This document shows positions 15,274-23,361 of a stretch of DNA of 64,000 nucleotides, one piece after another. This stretch comes from Sphingobium sp. Cam5-1 (GTDB taxonomy: Bacteria > Pseudomonadota > Alphaproteobacteria > Sphingomonadales > Sphingomonadaceae): positions 682,001 to 746,000 of the forward strand of contig NZ_CP065138.1 in assembly GCF_015693305.1 (NCBI RefSeq), read 5' to 3'. Each line of letters starts with the position of its first letter. Positions within the stretch are counted from its first letter, which is position 1. The translations under genes were made by a program, and so were the position numbers. A model generated the notes under the pieces. That model was not told the DNA's origin, ran no database searches, and saw nothing but the letters and a program-made list of their open reading frames with translations.

Positions 15274-17450
15274 CCAGAAAATTCCTTCTTTCCGCCGCGA
15301 CGGCCCTCGCTCTGGCCACGCCTGTTGGTTCGCCCGTCATGGCGCAGCAGACGCTGAATGTGCGCGATGCTGATATTCGCGCCTTCATACAGGACGCCGC
15401 GCGGGTGACGGGGCGGACCTTCATCATCGACAATCGGGTGCAGGGTAAGGTTTCGGTCGTGACCGACCGGCCGCTGTCGCGATCGGAATATTTCGAGATC
15501 TTCCTGTCGACCCTGCGGGCGAACGGGCTGGTGGCGGTTCCAGCGCCGGGCGGTGCTTATCGCATTCAGCCTGCCGATGGGGCAGCCGGGCAGCCAAGCG
15601 TCGTTGGACGGGGCGCCAATCGCAACCAGTTCGTAACTGAGGTTTTCCGCCTGCGATCGATCGATGCGGCCAGTGCGCTGGAGACATTGCGGCCGCTGGT
15701 CAGCAAGGATGGTTCGGTGACGGCCAATCGCGCCGGAAACAGCGTGGTCGTTGCCGACTATGCCGACAATATCGGACGCATCCGGCAGGTGCTGGCGCGG
15801 ATCGATCGCGATACGGCGGCGACGCAGACGGTGATGCTGCGGAATGCTGGCGCGCGAGAAATAGCGACCTCGCTTCAGGCGCTGGTGCAGAGCAGCGGCG
15901 AAGGGGCGCAGCGGGCGGCGACTATCGTGCCGATCGACAGCAGCAATTCGGTCGCGATCCGGGGCGATGCCGGGACGGTGACGCGACTGGCGCAGATGGC
16001 ACGCGATCTTGATCGGCAGGCGGCAAGCGGGACGGAGATCCGCGTCTATTGGTTGGAACATGCGGATGCCGAAAAGCTGTTGCCTGTGTTGCAGCAGTTG
16101 GTTGGACAATCGTCCAGCTCTGCCGTGACGTCCTCGGTTCCGACGGCGGGAAATGGTGCTGCTCCGGTTGCAGCGCCTGCGGTGAGTTCGGTCGGTTCTT
16201 CGGGTGGCGGCATTTCGACGCGGGGTCCTGCGATCGTGACGCGCTATGAGGGTGCCAATGCGATCATCGTGGCGGCCAACAGCGACGTGCAGCGCATGCT
16301 TGGCGAGACCGTCCGGCAACTTGATACCAGGCGGGAGCAGGTACTGGTGGAGGCGATTATCGTCGAGATCAGCGATGCCGCCGCCAAGAAGCTGGGCGTG
16401 CAGTTCCTGATCGGCAGCACCAAGACGGGCTTTGCTGCGACCAATTATTCGAACGCTTCGCCCAATCTGTTGACGTTGGCCGGGGCTATTGGCGCGAATG
16501 AATTGGGGAAGACGACCACCACGACCGTGAACGGAGGCGTGACGACGACCACCACGACGACCGAGAACAGCCAACTTGCTAACACCTTGCAGCAGGCGGC
16601 GGTCGATAGCCTGATGAACGCGACGGGCGGCTTTGGCGGGGTCGCAACGCAGATCGGGCGGAACGGGATTTTCGGGGCGATCATCAATGCGGTGAGGTCC
16701 GATACAGACAGCAATATCCTTTCCACGCCTTCGGTCATGACGCTGGACAATCAGAAGGCGTCGATCCTTGTCGGGCAGCAAGTGCCGATCACAACGGGGG
16801 AGGCGCTCAGCCAGAATTTCGATAATCAGTTCCGCACCGTGCAGCGGCAGGATGTCGGCATCAAGCTGGAGGTGAAGCCGCAGATCAACACGGGCGGCGC
16901 GATCAAGCTGTTCCTGAGGCAGGAAGTGTCGAGCGTCGCCGGGCCGGTGTCCAACAATAATAGCGACCTGATCATCAACAAGCGCGAGATCGAGACGACG
17001 GTCACGGTGGATGATGGCGAGATTTTGGCGCTGGGCGGCCTGCTGGACGATAATGAGCGCAAGACGATCGAGCGTATTCCGCTGCTGTCCGATATTCCGG
17101 GGCTGGGCGAGCTGTTCAAGTCGCGCAGCAAGAGCCGGAGCAAGACCAACCTCATGGTCTTCATCCGTCCGACGATCCTGCGGTCGAAGGAGGATGCGCA
17201 GCGCCTGACGCAGCAACGCTATGGCTATGTTCGGGACATGCAGTTGGCGCGGAACCCCGATCAGGAACCGAGCATCGACGAGCTGGTGCGCGACTATATG
17301 GGGGCGGAGCCGCCAGCGCCGATACAGCCGAATGATGCGGTGGTGCAGCCGAACGCGGCGGCTCCGGCGCAGGTGATTGAACCGACGGTGCGGCAATCGA
17401 GCGGGGTGGTGCGGCCGGTGGACGGTGCGGCGAACGGAGATCGGCGGTGA
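15270..17450 (+). CDS. gspD: type II secretion secretin GspD
   Basis: GspD forms the outer-membrane pore. The 726-residue protein has a signal peptide (MTRKFLLSAATALALATPVGSPVMAQ), an N0 domain beginning TLNVRDADIRAFIQDAARVTG, N1-N3 repeats (to about residue 350, including a Ser/Gly/Ala-rich loop near 290-325) and the secretin core. The core contains TDSNILSTPSVMTLDNQKA, VGQQVPITTGE and, near 600-650, ALGGLLDDNE...IPLLSDIPGLGELF with LMVFIRPTILRS. A Thr-rich insert (TTTTTVNGGVTTTTTTTENS, about residues 412-431) is notable. The C-terminal ~80 residues (Pro/Ala-rich) may be an S-domain-like tail. Confidence 0.96.
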   Translation: MTRKFLLSAATALALATPVGSPVMAQQTLNVRDADIRAFIQDAARVTGRTFIIDNRVQGKVSVVTDRPLSRSEYFEIFLSTLRANGLVAVPAPGGAYRIQPADGAAGQPSVVGRGANRNQFVTEVFRLRSIDAASALETLRPLVSKDGSVTANRAGNSVVVADYADNIGRIRQVLARIDRDTAATQTVMLRNAGAREIATSLQALVQSSGEGAQRAATIVPIDSSNSVAIRGDAGTVTRLAQMARDLDRQAASGTEIRVYWLEHADAEKLLPVLQQLVGQSSSSAVTSSVPTAGNGAAPVAAPAVSSVGSSGGGISTRGPAIVTRYEGANAIIVAANSDVQRMLGETVRQLDTRREQVLVEAIIVEISDAAAKKLGVQFLIGSTKTGFAATNYSNASPNLLTLAGAIGANELGKTTTTTVNGGVTTTTTTTENSQLANTLQQAAVDSLMNATGGFGGVATQIGRNGIFGAIINAVRSDTDSNILSTPSVMTLDNQKASILVGQQVPITTGEALSQNFDNQFRTVQRQDVGIKLEVKPQINTGGAIKLFLRQEVSSVAGPVSNNNSDLIINKREIETTVTVDDGEILALGGLLDDNERKTIERIPLLSDIPGLGELFKSRSKSRSKTNLMVFIRPTILRSKEDAQRLTQQRYGYVRDMQLARNPDQEPSIDELVRDYMGAEPPAPIQPNDAVVQPNAAAPAQVIEPTVRQSSGVVRPVDGAANGDRR

Positions 17451-17470
17451 ACCGCTTTTCCGAGAGTGGG

Positions 17471-17494
17471 CTTCGACAGGCTTGGCCCGAACGG
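17471..17494 (+). repeat. dispersed 24-bp repeat, copy A (gspD-gspE junction)
   Basis: A sequence beginning CTTCGACAGGCTTGGCCCGA lies between gspD and gspE and abuts the gspE ribosome-binding site. Related copies lie at 20308-20331 and 21335-21358 in the same operon. The family resembles extragenic repeats dispersed in sphingomonad genomes. Confidence 0.7.
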
Positions 17495-17502
17495 AGGTTA
17501 AG

Positions 17503-19041
17503 GTGAGCGAGCCGCACTCCGATTTCGACGTGCCGCATAGCGCGCCACGGGCGGTCGATATTCCCTATGTCTTTGCGCGCAAGCATGGCGTGGTCATGCT
17601 GCCGCTGGACGGAGACCGGCTCACGATCGCAGTTCGGGAGGGGAGCGATCCGCGTATATTGCTGGAGGTGCGGCGGCATCTGGCGCGCAGTTTTGATGTA
17701 CGGTTCGTTGATGGCGTGCAGTTCGACCGGCACTTGTCCGATCACTATGCGATGGAGGGCAGCGCTGCCGCCATGGCAGGGTCTTTGGAAGTGGGTGCGG
17801 ACGAGCTTGATATTCTTGCCGCAGACATTCCGACTGCTGACGACTTGCTCGACAGCGCCGATGATGCGCCGGCTATCCGGCTGATCAACGGGATCATCGC
17901 CGAAGCAGCGCGGCAGGGCGTTTCGGACATTCATATCGAACCGTATGAGACGGGCCTGATCGTGCGAATGCGGATCGACGGGGTGCTGCGCGAGACGCTG
18001 CGCATGCCGCCGCATGTCGCGCCGGTCGTGGTGAGCCGCATCAAGGTGATGGCGCGGCTGGACATTGCCGAGCGGCGGGTGCCGCAGGATGGACGGATTG
18101 GGCTGACGTTGGGCGGGAAACTGCTCGACGTACGTGTATCGACGCTGCCGAGCCGGGCGGGGGAGCGGGTGGTGCTGCGTATTCTCGACAAGGAGAATGC
18201 GGGCATGAACCTGGACCTGCTGGGTATGGCGGGGGCCGCTGACCGGATTTTCCGTGAAGGATTGCATGAACCGAACGGGATTATTTTGGTCACGGGGCCG
18301 ACGGGGTCGGGTAAGACGACGACGCTCTATGCGGGGCTGCGGCAGTTGAATGACGGGACCCGTAATATTCTGACCGTGGAGGACCCGGTCGAATATGCGG
18401 TTGAGGGTGTCGGGCAGACTCAGGTGAATGCGAAAGTGGGCCTGACCTTTGCCGCCGGGTTGCGGGCGATCCTGCGGCAGGATCCCGATGTGGTGATGGT
18501 CGGTGAGATCCGGGATCGCGAGACGGCGGAGATCGCGGTGCAGGCGTCGCTGACGGGGCATCTGGTGCTGTCGACCGTGCATACCAATGATGCGGTGGGC
18601 GCGATCACGCGGATGCGGGATATGCGGGTGGAGCCGTTCCTGCTAGCCTCGACCCTGCGCGCGGTGATCGCGCAGCGGCTGGTTCGGCGGCTTTGCCAGC
18701 ATTGCCGCGAGCCGGTGCAGGCGGACAAGTCGGCAAGCGCGCTGCTTGGTTTCGATCCCGGAACGATTATCTATCGCGCGCGGGGGTGCGAGGAGTGCAA
18801 CGGTAGCGGATACAAGGGCAGGATCGGCGTGTTCGAGGCGATCCGGGTGGACGATACCATCCGCCGGTTGATCAATGACGGGGGCGATGAATCCCTGATC
18901 GCGCGCCATGCCTTCCTGAATGCGCCCAATTTGGGGTCGGCGGCGCGGGCGCTGGTACGGGACGGGCAGACCACGGCGGAAGAAGCCATCCGCGTGTCGC
19001 GGCGCGATGCGGCGGAGGTGGAAACCATCGCCGATGGCTGA
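17503..19041 (+). CDS. gspE: type II secretion ATPase GspE
   Basis: GspE is the cytoplasmic ATPase that powers pseudopilus assembly. The 512-residue protein starts at GTG 17503, preceded by GGAGG; an open frame upstream overlaps gspD and the repeat and lacks family character. The N1E/N2E regions occupy about residues 1-170 (IRLINGIIAEAARQGVSDIHIEPYE). The Walker A motif GPTGSGKTT is at about 265, followed by the Asp box and Walker B (RQDPDVVMVGEIRD), the His box and a tetra-Cys zinc motif (CQHC...CEEC, about 405-430). It overlaps gspF by 8 bases. Confidence 0.96.
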   Translation: MSEPHSDFDVPHSAPRAVDIPYVFARKHGVVMLPLDGDRLTIAVREGSDPRILLEVRRHLARSFDVRFVDGVQFDRHLSDHYAMEGSAAAMAGSLEVGADELDILAADIPTADDLLDSADDAPAIRLINGIIAEAARQGVSDIHIEPYETGLIVRMRIDGVLRETLRMPPHVAPVVVSRIKVMARLDIAERRVPQDGRIGLTLGGKLLDVRVSTLPSRAGERVVLRILDKENAGMNLDLLGMAGAADRIFREGLHEPNGIILVTGPTGSGKTTTLYAGLRQLNDGTRNILTVEDPVEYAVEGVGQTQVNAKVGLTFAAGLRAILRQDPDVVMVGEIRDRETAEIAVQASLTGHLVLSTVHTNDAVGAITRMRDMRVEPFLLASTLRAVIAQRLVRRLCQHCREPVQADKSASALLGFDPGTIIYRARGCEECNGSGYKGRIGVFEAIRVDDTIRRLINDGGDESLIARHAFLNAPNLGSAARALVRDGQTTAEEAIRVSRRDAAEVETIADG

Positions 19042-20251
19042 GTTCGACTATCTGGTCATCGATCCGGCGGGCAAGGAACGCAGCGGCAAGGTGAAGGCCG
19101 AGACGGGCGAGGAGGCGCGGGCGAAGCTGGACGCGCGCAAGCTGTTCATCGTGCGGATCGAGCCGAACGTGGTGGAGAAGGTGGCCAGGCGGGCGGCCTT
19201 TTCCCTGCGCGCGCCGCGCCTGTCGGCGAAGGAATTGACGCTGTTCACGCGCCAGCTATCGACGTTGATCCAGGTCAGCCCGCTGGAGGAATCGCTGCGG
19301 ACGATCGGGCGGCAGAGCGAGCAGGAGCATGTGCGCGCGATCGTCAGCAAGGTGCATTCGGGGGTGCTGGAAGGGCGACGGCTGGCGGATGCCCTGGGCG
19401 CGGAGCAGAAGAGCTTTCCGGCGCTGTATCGGGCGATGATTTCGGCGGGTGAAAGTTCCGGCAGCTTGCCGACGATCATGGAGCGATTGTCCGACCTGAT
19501 GGAGCGGCAGGCGGTGATCCGGTCGAAGGTGCTGACGGCGATCGCTTATCCTAGCGTGCTGGCGGTCTTTGCCGTTTGCGTTGTGGCGGCGCTGATGATC
19601 TTTGTGGTGCCCAAGGTTGTGGAGCAGTTTGACACGGTGGGGCAGGACCTGCCGCTGCTGACGCGGATGGTGATGGGGATTTCCGCGTTTCTGGCTGGCT
19701 ATTGGTGGCTGCTGGCGATCCTGATCGGGCTTGGTGCTGTTGGGTTCTGGCGGGCGTTGAAGGTTGAGAGTTTTCGGTATCGGTTCGATGGCATGATGTT
19801 GTGGTTGCCGCTGCTGGGGCGACTGATCCGCGACCTGCATGCGGCGCGGATGGCGCGGACGTTGTCCACGATGGTGGCGAGCCGGCTGCCGCTGATGGAG
19901 GGGCTGACGCTGACCACCCAGACCGTGCACAATCGGGTGTTGCGGCAGGCTTCCGAGCAGATTGTCGAGGCCATTCGTGGGGGCGGGAGTCTGTCGGCGG
20001 CGCTGCGGCGGGCAGGGGTGTTTCCGCCGCTGCTGGTCTATCTGGCAGCGAGCGGCGAGAGTGCGGGGCGGCTGGACACGATGCTGGAGCGGGCGGCCGA
20101 TTATCTGGAGCGGGAGTTTGACAGCTTCACCTCCGCCGCGCTCGCCATGCTGGAGCCGGTGATCATCATATTGATGGGTGGGATCGTGGCGGTGATCATC
20201 TTGTCGATCCTGTTGCCTATCCTGCAATTGCAGAGCCTTACGGGGGCTTGA
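19034..20251 (+). CDS. gspF: type II secretion inner-membrane platform protein GspF
   Basis: GspF is the polytopic platform protein contacted by GspE and GspL. The 405-residue protein starts MAEFDYLVIDPAGKERSG, the usual N-terminal GspF opening, and overlaps the gspE stop by 8 bases. Two T2SSF domains are visible (about 70-195 and 275-400), each with helical bundles such as FTRQLSTLIQVSPLEESLRTIG. Membrane segments lie near 170-195 (LAVFAVCVVAALMIFVVP), 220-240 and 375-400 (IILMGGIVAVIILSILLPIL). Confidence 0.95.
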   Translation: MAEFDYLVIDPAGKERSGKVKAETGEEARAKLDARKLFIVRIEPNVVEKVARRAAFSLRAPRLSAKELTLFTRQLSTLIQVSPLEESLRTIGRQSEQEHVRAIVSKVHSGVLEGRRLADALGAEQKSFPALYRAMISAGESSGSLPTIMERLSDLMERQAVIRSKVLTAIAYPSVLAVFAVCVVAALMIFVVPKVVEQFDTVGQDLPLLTRMVMGISAFLAGYWWLLAILIGLGAVGFWRALKVESFRYRFDGMMLWLPLLGRLIRDLHAARMARTLSTMVASRLPLMEGLTLTTQTVHNRVLRQASEQIVEAIRGGGSLSAALRRAGVFPPLLVYLAASGESAGRLDTMLERAADYLEREFDSFTSAALAMLEPVIIILMGGIVAVIILSILLPILQLQSLTGA

Positions 20252-20260
20252 GGAGTGATT

Positions 20261-20797
20261 ATGTTTATTTCGAAAGCCATGCGCTTTTTCCAGAAAGAAG
20301 AAAGGCACTTCGACAAGCTCAGCGCGAACGGGGTGGACCGTCGGCCGGTCGAAAATGGCTTCACCTTCTCGAGGCGTTCCGCCGAACACGGCTTCACGCT
20401 GGTCGAGCTGATGGTGGTGATCGTCATCATCGGGCTGTTGGCGACGATCGTGGCGATCAACGTGATTCCGGCGACCGACACGGCGCGGGTGGAGAAGGCG
20501 AAGGCGGATATTGCGACGATCGAGCAGGCGCTGGAGCAGTATCGGCTCGATAATCTGAGCTATCCTTCGCAGACGGATGGGTTGCAGGCGCTGATCAATC
20601 CGCCCGCATCGTTGGCGCAGCCGCAGCGTTATCGCCGGGGCGGCTATATCAAGAAGCTGCCGGATGATCCGTGGGGCCGGGCCTATAATTATGCGGTGCC
20701 GGGGCGCAAGGGCGCGTTTGATATCAGTTCGCTGGGCGCGGACGGCCAGCCGGGCGGCGAGAGCGAGAATGCGGATATTTATTCCAGCGAGCTTTGA
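20261..20797 (+). CDS. gspG: type II secretion major pseudopilin GspG, unusually long leader
   Basis: The mature protein begins after HG: FTLVELMVVIVIIGLLATIVAINVI, the type IV prepilin signature with Glu5. The C-terminal half has the GspG globular pattern (DIATIEQALEQYRLDNLSYPSQTDGLQALI, LPDDPWGRAYNYAVPG, DISSLGADGQPGGE). The leader from ATG 20261 is about 45 residues rather than the usual 6-10 and contains the translated dispersed repeat (HFDKLSANG) and a second GFT-type sequence (ENGFTFSRRSAEHG). AGGAG at 20251-20255 supports ATG 20261; in-frame ATG 20279 and GTG 20333 are alternatives. Cleavage would be by GspO. Confidence 0.93.
   Translation: MFISKAMRFFQKEERHFDKLSANGVDRRPVENGFTFSRRSAEHGFTLVELMVVIVIIGLLATIVAINVIPATDTARVEKAKADIATIEQALEQYRLDNLSYPSQTDGLQALINPPASLAQPQRYRRGGYIKKLPDDPWGRAYNYAVPGRKGAFDISSLGADGQPGGESENADIYSSEL
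20308..20331 (+). repeat. dispersed 24-bp repeat, copy B (inside gspG leader)
   Basis: The copy starts CTTCGACAAGCTCAGCGCGA and is translated as HFDKLSANG in the prepilin leader of GspG. It differs from copy C by two substitutions. Confidence 0.75.
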
Positions 20798-21293
20798 TTT
20801 CCGGCTTGTTCAGCTGGACGTTACAGGCGGGGTGAAGCAAAGTGCCTCGCCTCCCCCGGTTAACGGCTTTACCCTGATCGAGCTGATGGTCGTGTTGACG
20901 ATCATCGGTTTCATTTCCGCTGCGGTGGTGCTGGCCATGCCTGACCCGCGCGGGCGGGTTGTCGAGGATGCCGATCGCTTTGCCGCGCGCGTTGCTGCCG
21001 CGCGCGACGAAGCGGTCGTCACCGCGCGGCCAATGGGGGTTTGGGTTTCGGCTTCAGGCTATGGCTTTCAGCGTCGTGATGGGGCGCAGTGGGTGCCGGT
21101 GGAGGAGAAGCCATTCGTGACGGCGAACTGGAAATCGGGGACGCGGGCGCTGGTCGGCAAGGATGGGCGGCAACAGATCGGCTTTGATGGGACGGGTTTG
21201 CCCACGGATGCGATGACGGTGACTTTGGCGCGGGAGGCGGAGCGGGTTTCCGTGACTGTCGATATGGCTGGCAAGGTCATGGTCGGTGGGTAG
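20769..21293 (+). CDS. gspH: type II secretion minor pseudopilin GspH
   Basis: The 174-residue frame from ATG 20769 overlaps the gspG end by 29 bases. The prepilin cleavage site is VNG|FTLIELMVVLTIIGFISAAVVLAM. The leader from this ATG is about 41 residues; an in-frame GTG at 20830 (VKQSASPPPVNG) would give a conventional short leader and may be the true start. The mature domain has GspH features (DADRFAARVAAARDEAVVTARPMGVWVSASGYGF; later VTLAREAERVSVTVDMAGKVMVGG). GspH is one of the four tip pseudopilins H-I-J-K. Confidence 0.88.
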   Translation: MRIFIPASFDFRLVQLDVTGGVKQSASPPPVNGFTLIELMVVLTIIGFISAAVVLAMPDPRGRVVEDADRFAARVAAARDEAVVTARPMGVWVSASGYGFQRRDGAQWVPVEEKPFVTANWKSGTRALVGKDGRQQIGFDGTGLPTDAMTVTLAREAERVSVTVDMAGKVMVGG

Positions 21294-21732
21294 GGTCGGC
21301 ATTCTCGATTGTTATGCGAGAAAGAAGGAGGGGGCTTCGACAGGCTCAGCCCGAACGGGTGAGAGGACGGCTCCAATAGGTGAAGCGGGCTTTACGCTGT
21401 TGGAGATGCTGGTCGCGTTGGCCGTGTTCAGTCTGGCTGCGCTGGCGCTGGTGCGGTTGCAGGGGGTGACGTTGCGGACGGCGGCGGATCTCGACAGCAA
21501 GGCGCTGGGGCAGATTGTCGCGCGTAACCTGATGGTGGAGGTGCAGACCGATCCTGCACCGCCTTCGCTGGGCAGCGAAGAGGGCGATGTCGATAATGGC
21601 GGGCGGCGCTGGCACTGGAAGCGGGCGGTCAAAGCTACGAACGACAAGCGGTTGTTGCAGGTTGATCTGACGGTGAATGGGCAGACTGGGGCTTTGCCGG
21701 TTGTGTTGAGCTTTGTGCGGGTGGTGCAGTGA
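21286..21732 (+). CDS. gspI: type II secretion minor pseudopilin GspI, long leader with repeat
   Basis: The 148-residue frame starts at GTG 21286, overlapping the gspH stop. The prepilin site is GEAG|FTLLEMLVALAVFSLAALALVRLQG with Glu5. The leader of about 34 residues contains the translated dispersed repeat as ASTGSARTG, and I see no better in-frame ATG or GTG nearer the cleavage site. The mature domain shows the GspI pattern (RNLMVEVQTDPAPPSLGSEEGDVDNGGRRWHWKRAV). It nucleates the pseudopilus tip with GspJ and GspK. Confidence 0.9.
   Translation: MGRVGILDCYARKKEGASTGSARTGERTAPIGEAGFTLLEMLVALAVFSLAALALVRLQGVTLRTAADLDSKALGQIVARNLMVEVQTDPAPPSLGSEEGDVDNGGRRWHWKRAVKATNDKRLLQVDLTVNGQTGALPVVLSFVRVVQ
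21335..21358 (+). repeat. dispersed 24-bp repeat, copy C (inside gspI leader)
   Basis: The copy starts CTTCGACAGGCTCAGCCCGA, the consensus form of this family, and is translated as part of the GspI leader (ASTGSARTG). Confidence 0.75.
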
Positions 21733-22379
21733 TGGCGCGCGCATACGGGGAAAGGCATGCGCAGGCGGGCTTCACGCTGATCGAATTGCTCGTCGCGTTG
21801 ATGATTTTTGCGATGCTGGCGGCGGCGGGTGTGCTCTTGCTGGGGAATAGCGTGTCGGCGCAGGCGCAGGTCAAGGCGCGGCTGGATGACATGGCGGCCG
21901 TGCAGCGAGCAGGTGGCGCGCTGGCTGCCGATCTTGGGCAGGCGGTGCCGCGCATCAGCCGCACGGAGACGGGGACGCTGGCGCCAGCATTCTGGTCGCA
22001 TCCTGAGGGTGAGGCCGTGCCGGTGATGCAGTTCGTGCGGGGCGGCTGGGACAATCTGGGCGATTTGCCAAGGCCCTCGCTCCAGAAGGTGGAATATTGG
22101 GTGCGGCAGGGTAGGCTGGAGCGGCGGACCTATGCGCAGGTGGATGGCGCGGCGGGTGATGAGCCAGCTACCCTGCTGGACCATGTCGATGATGTCGCGC
22201 TGCGCTTTCGGGATGCGCAGGGGGAGTGGCGTGGCGAGTGGATACCGACGCAGCCCGACCTGATGCCGCGCGCAGTTGAGATGACGATCACGCGCACGGG
22301 GGAGCCGCCCGTGACGCTGCGCTTCCTGGTGGGGCCGGGGCCTGCGGAGAAGCTGGAAGGGGAGATGGCCGGTGCCTGA
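21732..22379 (+). CDS. gspJ: type II secretion minor pseudopilin GspJ
   Basis: The 215-residue protein starts at ATG 21732, overlapping the gspI stop by one base (GTG 21729 is one codon upstream). Its leader MARAYGERHAQAG is of conventional length, followed by FTLIELLVALMIFAMLAAAGVLLLG. The C-terminal domain shows GspJ traits: RPSLQKVEYWVRQGRLERRTYAQVDG and DVALRFRDAQGEWRGEW. It is a tip pseudopilin that pairs with GspI and GspK. Confidence 0.93.
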   Translation: MARAYGERHAQAGFTLIELLVALMIFAMLAAAGVLLLGNSVSAQAQVKARLDDMAAVQRAGGALAADLGQAVPRISRTETGTLAPAFWSHPEGEAVPVMQFVRGGWDNLGDLPRPSLQKVEYWVRQGRLERRTYAQVDGAAGDEPATLLDHVDDVALRFRDAQGEWRGEWIPTQPDLMPRAVEMTITRTGEPPVTLRFLVGPGPAEKLEGEMAGA

Positions 22380-23361
22380 TCCCGGGAAAAAGGGCGAGCG
22401 GGGTGCGGCGTTGCTGACCGTATTGCTGCTGGTCGCGGTGATGGCGGTGGTTGCTTCCACGGCGCTGGAGCGGCTGGCGCTGGCGACGCGGATGACGGGC
22501 AATAGCGGCGCGGTGGATCAGGCGCGAGCCTTTGCCGATGCCGGGGCGGAGATGGCGCGGCTGCGGATCGGTGATCTGGTCGCGGCCAATCCGGGCAAGA
22601 CGACGCTGGCGGGAAACTGGATGGGGACGCCGCAGCCGGTCGCTGTTCCCGGTGGTGTGGCGAGTGCACGGGTGAGCGATGCGGGGAACTGCTTCAACCT
22701 CAACAGCGTGGTGGCTGGCGAGAATGAGTCCAATTTGAAGGTGCGGCCGGTTGGGGTTTCGCAATTTCAGGCGCTGTTGCAGGCGCTGGGCGTCGATGCG
22801 CGGCAGGCGCAGGTGGCGGCGGCGTCTCTGGCCGACTGGATCGACAGCGATAGCGTGCCGCAGCCCGGCGGGGCGGAGGATGAGGTCTATGCGCAGGCGG
22901 CGCGGCCCTATCGTACGGCAAATCGCTTCATGGTGGATGCGAGTGAGTTGCGCGCGGTCCATGGCGTGACGCCCGCCATTTATGATCTGGCGCGGCCGTG
23001 GGTTTGTGCGCTGCCGACCGCGGATTTGTCGCCGATCAACGTCAACACGCTGCTGCCCGATCAGGCGGTGCTGTTCGCGATGCTGTTGCAGGGGCAGGTC
23101 AGCGTGGCGCAGGCACGGCAATATCTGGCGCAGCGGCCCGCCGAGGGTTACGGCAGCACGGTGCAATTCTGGGCGCCGCTTGCTGCCCAAGGTATCAATC
23201 CGCTTGAGGAAGCGGCCAATCAGGTCAAGTTGACCACAGGATTTTTCGGGGTGGACGTGACGGTGGACGTTGGGGGAACGCAGGTGGTGGAGCGGGCGCT
23301 GATCGATGCCCGGCAGAACCCGGCGAGGTTGATCCGCCGTAGCTGGGGGACCGGCGCGTGA
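22372..23361 (+). CDS. gspK: type II secretion minor pseudopilin GspK
   Basis: The 329-residue protein starts at GTG 22372, overlapping gspJ by 8 bases. The hydrophobic N-terminus is GAALLTVLLLVAVMAVVASTALE; position 5 after the cleavage site lacks the usual Glu, as is typical of GspK at the pseudopilus tip. The large alpha domain is present (QFQALLQALGVDARQAQVAAASLADWIDSDSVPQPGGAEDEVY), then NVNTLLPDQAVLFAMLL with SAM-like repeats. It overlaps gspL by 4 bases. Confidence 0.94.
   Translation: MPDPGKKGERGAALLTVLLLVAVMAVVASTALERLALATRMTGNSGAVDQARAFADAGAEMARLRIGDLVAANPGKTTLAGNWMGTPQPVAVPGGVASARVSDAGNCFNLNSVVAGENESNLKVRPVGVSQFQALLQALGVDARQAQVAAASLADWIDSDSVPQPGGAEDEVYAQAARPYRTANRFMVDASELRAVHGVTPAIYDLARPWVCALPTADLSPINVNTLLPDQAVLFAMLLQGQVSVAQARQYLAQRPAEGYGSTVQFWAPLAAQGINPLEEAANQVKLTTGFFGVDVTVDVGGTQVVERALIDARQNPARLIRRSWGTGA

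Noticed and set aside
16507..16566. Possible tandem repeat (ACC/ACG-rich) in gspD
   Set aside because: It encodes a Thr-rich loop in frame and is not a long exact repeat; no CRISPR-like array was seen anywhere in the window.
15171..17396. 741-codon minus-strand open frame opposite gspD
   Set aside because: Extremely Arg/His/Ile-rich with no domain; gspD on the other strand is unambiguous.
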